Shown here: positions 13,595-17,226 of the stretch, in pieces
Position numbering within the stretch: position 1 is the first letter of the stretch
Layout of the letters: each line of letters opens with the position of its first letter
From: Avoscillospira sp945864925
GTDB lineage: Bacteria > Bacillota > Clostridia > Oscillospirales > Oscillospiraceae
Direction: 5' to 3'
Assembly (NCBI GenBank): GCA_945830595.1
Contig: CALZZH010000031.1
Coordinates: 1 to 17,226 of the forward strand
DNA: 17,226 nucleotides
Program-made: the position numbers and the translations under genes
The notes under the pieces: generated by a model
Told to the model about the DNA's origin: nothing
Databases searched by the model: none
Seen by the model: only the letters and a program-made list of their open reading frames with translations

Positions 13595-15232
13595 ATGAAA
13601 CGATTGACAGCCCTGGCCCTGGTCCTGATTCTGCTGTTGAGCCTGGCAGCCTGCGGCAGCCGCGAATCCGGCCCGGCCTTGCAGGACAAGCTGGGAAAAG
13701 ACACCGCCGTTTCCACAGACCCGGCGGAGCCGGAAGCGCCGGCCGCGCCTGAAAAGGAGCACCAGCCGGGCAGCACCTCCAGCAAGCAGCCCTCCGGCGG
13801 CAAGATTGCCGAACCCATCGAGGGTGCGCCGGTCGATCGCGATTACAGCCATTATGCGGGCGTTTATGTCTCCGACACGTCTTGGAGCGAAGATCCGATC
13901 GTGCTGCAGATCCACGTCTACAGCGACGTTCTGCTGCTGGAATACAGCTACCTGTCAGACGGCGTCCTGTATGGTACATGGGTGGAAGAATTCTGGCCCG
14001 ACCCGGACATTTTTGAGGACGGAGAACTGGAACATGTTTGCGGCGCGTATCAGGGCTTTAACATCATGGAAGGAACCCCCGCCTATTGGAACACGGCCAC
14101 CCCTTGCACCGTCGTTCTCACCGAGGAGGGCGTTTGTGTACAGGAAAAGGGGAGCACGTCCGAATATCGGCGCGACGAGTCCCTGCCCTGCGTTCAGACA
14201 TCCTTTGACAGCCAGATGGCCCGTCTGCGCAATCGTGTCTCGGGACAGCCCGCTACGGAACTGGCGGGCCAATGGGAATACAACGACGGGTTCACAGCGG
14301 CTTGCCTGCGTCTCGGGGAGAACGGTTCTTTCTCCTACGTCTGCAAAGAACAGCACCGGCCCATCGAGGTTCTGGAGGGCGCGTGGGTGCTGGACAGCGA
14401 CGCTGACTGTCTGGCCGTGCAGGCCGAGCGAATCGGCGATGAGACGGTGCCGTATGAATTGCTGCTGGCCTATTCGGCAGAAGGCGGCGGATTGTTCCTC
14501 ATGGATACAACGGAGCAACCCGACCTATATTTGAACTACGGGATGTTCTTCTGGCCCGCCGCAGGAGAATGGAGCACCGGTTTTACCTTGGAGCAATTGA
14601 CATGTGTTTATTACGAGCCGATGAATGCTTCCGGCACGGTGACCGCCTCCGATGGCTATGAGATGTATTACAGTTACCGCATTCCCTGCTTCTTTAACGA
14701 GGCCTCGACCACGCTGGATCAGCTCAACAGCGACATCTGCGACCGCTTTGAGACGCAGGCGGAAGCGGAGCTGGATCGGATCCGGCGGAATGAACCGCCG
14801 GTCACGCACCTGATCGAATATCACTATGCTGCCTTCGACGGCCTGGAACAGCTGATTCTCTGGACCGATTCCTACTACGAGCTGCCCGACTGCGCCGTAT
14901 TCTGCTACGACCGCGGGCGGGATATGCAGCTCGATACAAAAGCCCTGCTGAAACGCCTGGGGATCTCCGAAAGCGATTTCCTCGCGGCGGTTCGCGCTGC
15001 GGCGGAGGCGTATTTTCAGGCAGACAACGGTTTCATGACGCAGGAGCAGCGGCAGGAGATGGGCTATGATGAAAAACTGGCGTGGACGATCTCTGACGAG
15101 GCCGTAAACCTCGATATGCCTGTTGTGGTGACAGAATATGGAGAGCTTGCCGTCATCGCCCGCATCGGTGCCTCTGCCGCTTTGGACTATTATTACGCGA
15201 TCCTCTATCCATTTTCTGATACCGTAGGTTAA
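13595..15232 (+). CDS. Lipoprotein with DUF4163/DUF3298-like C-terminal domain
   Basis: I take the ATG at 13595 (AGGAGGAG six bases before it), not 13550, which lies in the stem-loop. The product of 545 residues starts with a signal peptide and the lipobox LAAC (Cys20), followed by a Pro/Glu-rich linker to about residue 70. Residues about 75-210 and 215-325 are two beta-rich units (HYAGVYVSD, then LAGQWEYNDGFTAACLRLGENG) of the lipocalin-like style also seen at 10776. Residues about 345-475 (MYYSYRIPCFFNEASTTLDQ, then LEQLILWTDSYYE, DTKALLKRLGISESDFLAAV) resemble the DUF4163/DUF3298 modules of RsiV and PdaC. RsiV binds lysozyme and PdaC is a peptidoglycan deacetylase, but no deacetylase part is present here. 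The DUF call is tentative, the lipoprotein call firm. Confidence 0.85.
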   Translation: MKRLTALALVLILLLSLAACGSRESGPALQDKLGKDTAVSTDPAEPEAPAAPEKEHQPGSTSSKQPSGGKIAEPIEGAPVDRDYSHYAGVYVSDTSWSEDPIVLQIHVYSDVLLLEYSYLSDGVLYGTWVEEFWPDPDIFEDGELEHVCGAYQGFNIMEGTPAYWNTATPCTVVLTEEGVCVQEKGSTSEYRRDESLPCVQTSFDSQMARLRNRVSGQPATELAGQWEYNDGFTAACLRLGENGSFSYVCKEQHRPIEVLEGAWVLDSDADCLAVQAERIGDETVPYELLLAYSAEGGGLFLMDTTEQPDLYLNYGMFFWPAAGEWSTGFTLEQLTCVYYEPMNASGTVTASDGYEMYYSYRIPCFFNEASTTLDQLNSDICDRFETQAEAELDRIRRNEPPVTHLIEYHYAAFDGLEQLILWTDSYYELPDCAVFCYDRGRDMQLDTKALLKRLGISESDFLAAVRAAAEAYFQADNGFMTQEQRQEMGYDEKLAWTISDEAVNLDMPVVVTEYGELAVIARIGASAALDYYYAILYPFSDTVG

Positions 15233-15247
15233 GAAAGGAGAACGTCA

Positions 15248-15727
15248 ATGCAAATCATTCTGAACGACTTGCCGCAAACGGCTGCGGAATTTTCTGCCGC
15301 CGACCTGTCCCGGCCGGAGATGACCTGCGCGCTGTTTCTTGCCGCGCTGCAGTTGTATACACGCGACGCGAATGCAGGGGCGGAGGCCATGAACGTACTG
15401 CGGGGCCCCCGGCCCATGACAGGCTATGACACGCAGTTCCTCCGGGACCGCCTGCGGGGCAAGGCTTATCTGCCCCTGGCCTACTTCAACGGCGCGACGC
15501 CGCAGAACGGCTACACGCCGTCGCGCCCTTATACGCTGCAGGTGCTGCCCGACCCGAGACCGCAGGATGTGGAACCGGGTTATCTGCGTGTATACCTGAA
15601 GACCGCGGGCGCTGATTCGCCCCGCCCCATGAAGCTGCGGCAGAAGGGCAGCAGCTGGTATCTCTGGGAATACTCCAGCGTGCTCTCCGGCATCCGCATC
15701 CCCGTGCAGGACGACCCCTGGGCATAA
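15248..15727 (+). CDS. Small cytoplasmic protein, DUF6935-like
   Basis: The product has 159 residues and no signal peptide or TM segment. Landmarks are an N-terminal helical part (CALFLAALQLYTRDANAGAEAMNVLRGPRPM), the GKAYLPLAYFNGATPQNGYTP segment, a YTLQVLPDPRP strand, and a basic KLRQKGSSWYLWEYSSVLSG near the end. I associate this pattern with DUF6935, a small family found near SPFH- and AIM24-type genes, but I cannot check it here. GAAAGGAG precedes the ATG, and the gene follows the lipoprotein stop by 15 bases. A strong terminator lies about 50 bases beyond, so it ends the long run of genes. Function unknown. Confidence 0.78.
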   Translation: MQIILNDLPQTAAEFSAADLSRPEMTCALFLAALQLYTRDANAGAEAMNVLRGPRPMTGYDTQFLRDRLRGKAYLPLAYFNGATPQNGYTPSRPYTLQVLPDPRPQDVEPGYLRVYLKTAGADSPRPMKLRQKGSSWYLWEYSSVLSGIRIPVQDDPWA

Positions 15728-15778
15728 CAAGAGATTTTACTGCAAGAATCATCAAACAGCCGGCGCATACTGGCCCCG

Positions 15779-15817
15779 AAAAGGACATTTCCTCTGACAA
15801 GAGGAAGTGCCCTTTTT
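15779..15817 (+). terminator. Rho-independent terminator of the ten-gene run
   Basis: AAAAGG-A-CATTTCCTC and GAGGAAGTG-C-CCTTTT pair around TGACAA (one G-U pair and one mismatch) and run into five T's. It lies about 50 bases after the DUF6935-like stop codon. The A's before the stem make it potentially bidirectional, but I see no converging gene nearby. Confidence 0.85.
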
Positions 15818-15948
15818 GCTATACTTTTGCATAGCAAAATCGCCCATGAGCCGTCTCCGATGGAGCGGCCCTGAACGGCTCACATGCGCAGAAAACTTCA
15901 TGCGCGCTGCTCGCCTTCGTGGCGCACTGCCCGCGCTTGCGAAGTTTC
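15814..15948. other. Highly structured non-coding leader before the sigma-factor operon
   Basis: Three inverted repeats follow one another: TTTTGCTAT (15814-15822) with ATAGCAAAA (15831-15839); TGAGCCGT (15847-15854) with ACGGCTCA (15875-15882); and GAAAACTTC (15891-15899) with GAAGTTTC (15941-15948), the last holding an imperfect GC-rich inner stem. No open frame of note. The right arm of the third overlaps the -35 box of the promoter at 15937. It could be a mobile repeat, a small RNA or a recognition site. I cannot tell which. Confidence 0.5.
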
Positions 15949-15965
15949 GGATATTCGTATATAAT
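15937..15965 (+). promoter_or_regulatory. Sigma-A type promoter of the sigma-factor operon
   Basis: TTGCGA (15937-15942), a 17-base spacer, and a perfect TATAAT (15960-15965). The transcript would start near 15972, leaving a leader of about 160 bases before the sigma-factor ATG at 16134. The -35 lies in the right arm of an inverted repeat. Confidence 0.65.
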
Positions 15966-16133
15966 AATTTCATAAAGGCGCGGCATGAACAGGATTCAGG
16001 ACTGCCCCTCCATACGGGGGCGTGCTGACCAACATATGCCGAAAGGCACATTCTCCAGGTGCCTGGGTGCTTCCGGCGGATAGGGGAAAGCCCTCTGATC
16101 CGTGCACAAAAAACAGGAAGGAAGGCGGCAGAT

Positions 16134-16688
16134 ATGGTTTCAGACGAAGCCGCATATCGGCGGTATCTTGACGGAGAGCAAAATGCCGCCGAGCTGCTGG
16201 TTGAAAAATATGGCGACTCATTGACGCTGTACATAAATGGCTATCTCAAAGATATGCACGAAGCCGAGGACTTGATGATCGAAGCATTTTCACAGATTTT
16301 TGCAAAAGAGCGTCCGATCACAGGCGCGGGAGCGTTTCAGGCGTATCTGTATAAAACGGCGCGAAATCTCGCCTTGCGCCACAGGAAAAAGCACAGACTC
16401 AGCTTTCTGCGCTTTGAGGAATTGGACTTTGAGCCGCAGAGCGACGTGCTGGCTGACACGGAGCTTTCCCGCAGCGAGCGCAGCCGCCAGCTCTATGACG
16501 CCCTTGAAAAATTGAAGGCGGAATACCGGGAAGCCCTTTACCTGGTCTACTTTGAGGAAATGAGCTACCGCAATGCGGCAATGGTTATGAATCAAAGCGA
16601 GGGGCAGATCACAAAGCTGGTCTACCGTGGGAAGCAAAGCCTGAAGGCGATCCTGGAACAGGAGGGATTTACCTATGCGGACGGATGA
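16134..16688 (+). CDS. ECF-type sigma-70 family RNA polymerase sigma factor
   Basis: I choose the ATG at 16134, with GGAAGGAAGG eight bases before it; an earlier in-frame ATG at 16059 lacks a site and adds unlike residues. The product has 184 residues, the usual ECF size. Region 2 spans about 18-88 (AAELLVEKYGDSLTLYINGY, HEAEDLMIEAFSQIF, FQAYLYKTARNLALRHRKKH). A linker of about 25 residues follows. Region 4 spans about 115-172 (LEKLKAEYREALYLVYFEEM, SYRNAAMVMNQSEGQITKLV, YRGKQSLKAIL), a helix-turn-helix for -35 recognition. The gene heads its own operon with two small membrane proteins overlapping downstream. One of them may hold it at the membrane, though no anti-sigma motif is recognisable. 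Confidence 0.92.
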   Translation: MVSDEAAYRRYLDGEQNAAELLVEKYGDSLTLYINGYLKDMHEAEDLMIEAFSQIFAKERPITGAGAFQAYLYKTARNLALRHRKKHRLSFLRFEELDFEPQSDVLADTELSRSERSRQLYDALEKLKAEYREALYLVYFEEMSYRNAAMVMNQSEGQITKLVYRGKQSLKAILEQEGFTYADG

Positions 16689-17025
16689 AGAACGCACCCG
16701 ATTGATTCAGAAGCGGTCGGCGGAAATCAAAAGGGAACGGCAAAAGAGGAAGCAGCGCGCATTGGATCTGATCTGCATCGCGGCCTGCCTGATCCTCATC
16801 GTTGGGACTGGCTTGTTTCTGCCCGGATTGGCGGTGGGTATTCCCGGCGGAGACGTACACCACGCTTCCGGCGCGGCAAGCCTTGTTGGAAGCCACGCAG
16901 CATTGGGCTTTATCCTGATGGGGATTATGGCCTTTCTGCTTGGCGTATGCGTGACGGTGCTTTTGTACCGCCTGCACCGGAGAAATGAGAGAAAGCGGCA
17001 GGAGAAATTGGACGATGAACTTTGA
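16675..17025 (+). CDS. Small two-TM membrane protein, possible partner of the sigma factor
   Basis: The product has 116 residues. The first 28 are strongly basic and charged (RTDEERTRLIQKRSAEIKRE), followed by a hydrophobic segment at about 30-56 and a second at about 76-98, ending in a basic tail (RLHRRNERKRQEKLDDEL). Both ends should face the cytosol. The ATG overlaps the sigma-factor gene by 14 bases with GGAGGGA at a proper distance, so translation is coupled. The cytosolic N-terminus could contact the sigma factor, but it lacks the ZAS Cys/His motif and I do not recognise the family. Anti-sigma function is only a guess from position. Confidence 0.75.
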   Translation: MRTDEERTRLIQKRSAEIKRERQKRKQRALDLICIAACLILIVGTGLFLPGLAVGIPGGDVHHASGAASLVGSHAALGFILMGIMAFLLGVCVTVLLYRLHRRNERKRQEKLDDEL

Positions 17026-17226
17026 ACTGATTGACAACTGTTTTCAGGTTGCCGTGCTGTTTTTTGCGGCGCTGGCGGCGATTGCGGCGTCGCTCCGGCA
17101 CAAAGACCGCCGGTTCCTGATCCTCGCTCTGTTTTTTGTCTGCATTTCCATGGGAACGCTCTATTGGGTGCTGCACCTTTTCATTTTTGGCAACGTACCA
17201 CAGGTTTTCTATGTTTCGGAGTTTTC
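17015..17226 (+). CDS. Membrane protein, N-terminal part (runs off the window)
   Basis: ATG at 17015 overlaps the end of the previous gene by 11 bases, with AGGAGA nine bases upstream. Seventy codons are visible before the window ends, with no stop. The product begins MNFELIDNCFQVAVLFFAAL and has two hydrophobic segments (about 10-27 and 33-57, the latter LILALFFVCISMGTLYW), then FGNVPQVFYVSEF. It is a polytopic membrane protein of unknown family, third gene of the sigma-factor operon. Identity must come from the sequence beyond the window. Confidence 0.7.
   Translation, partial: MNFELIDNCFQVAVLFFAALAAIAASLRHKDRRFLILALFFVCISMGTLYWVLHLFIFGNVPQVFYVSEF

Overview
The window reads as chromosome from a GC-rich, low-spore-motif Gram-positive gut Clostridium of the Oscillospirales type (Oscillospiraceae/Flavonifractor-like). 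This placement is an inference. It rests on strong AAGGAG-type ribosome binding sites, lipobox lipoproteins, an S-layer homology protein and several families of small palindromic intergenic repeats that are common in such genomes. No rRNA, tRNA, CRISPR array or transposase was seen.

Layout. (1) 79-1284 (minus) is a lipoprotein, divergent from a short degenerate receiver-domain gene (1447-1830) and a pilin-isopeptide/S-layer protein gene (1871-3106). The divergent gap holds a promoter and a perfect operator-like palindrome. (2) 3350-15727 is a single-direction run of ten genes. In order they encode: an SPFH protein with four C-terminal zinc ribbons; a membrane-anchored protein that overlaps it by 4 nt; a DUF4428 plus zinc-ribbon protein; a lipoprotein with a propeller-like domain; a YdjG-like double TFIIB-type zinc-ribbon membrane protein; a YdjH-like TPM-domain membrane protein; a zinc-ribbon/proline-rich/transmembrane protein with repeated beta-rich ectodomains; an AIM24 (TIGR00266-type) protein; a lipoprotein with a DUF4163/DUF3298-like tail; and a small DUF6935-like protein. 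A rho-independent terminator follows at about 15779-15817. The run is broken by two repeat-filled gaps, 5704-6351 and 13246-13594. (3) 15937-17226 is a separate operon: a good sigma-A type promoter, an ECF-type sigma factor, and two overlapping small membrane-protein genes, the last cut by the window end.

How the parts may fit. In Bacillus subtilis the SPFH protein YdjI works with the zinc-ribbon membrane protein YdjG and the TPM protein YdjH to bring the PspA protein YdjF to the membrane. Homologues of YdjG, YdjH and YdjI can all be recognised here, but no PspA is present in the window. They are surrounded by AIM24, DUF4428, DUF6935, three lipoproteins and two membrane-anchored sensor-like proteins. 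The best reading is an expanded envelope-stress or membrane-domain assembly: cytosolic zinc-ribbon/SPFH/AIM24 scaffold proteins, bridging membrane proteins, and a set of outward-facing lipoproteins. That function is inferred from family and context, not shown by the sequence.

Intergenic DNA is unusually rich in repeats. A 66-bp sequence at the left edge recurs in inverted orientation at 13285-13351. Three related elements start and end in GTAGGG/CCCTAC. One element has TGTCATTGCGA ends, and a near-identical 24-25-bp direct repeat lies upstream of the DUF4428 gene.
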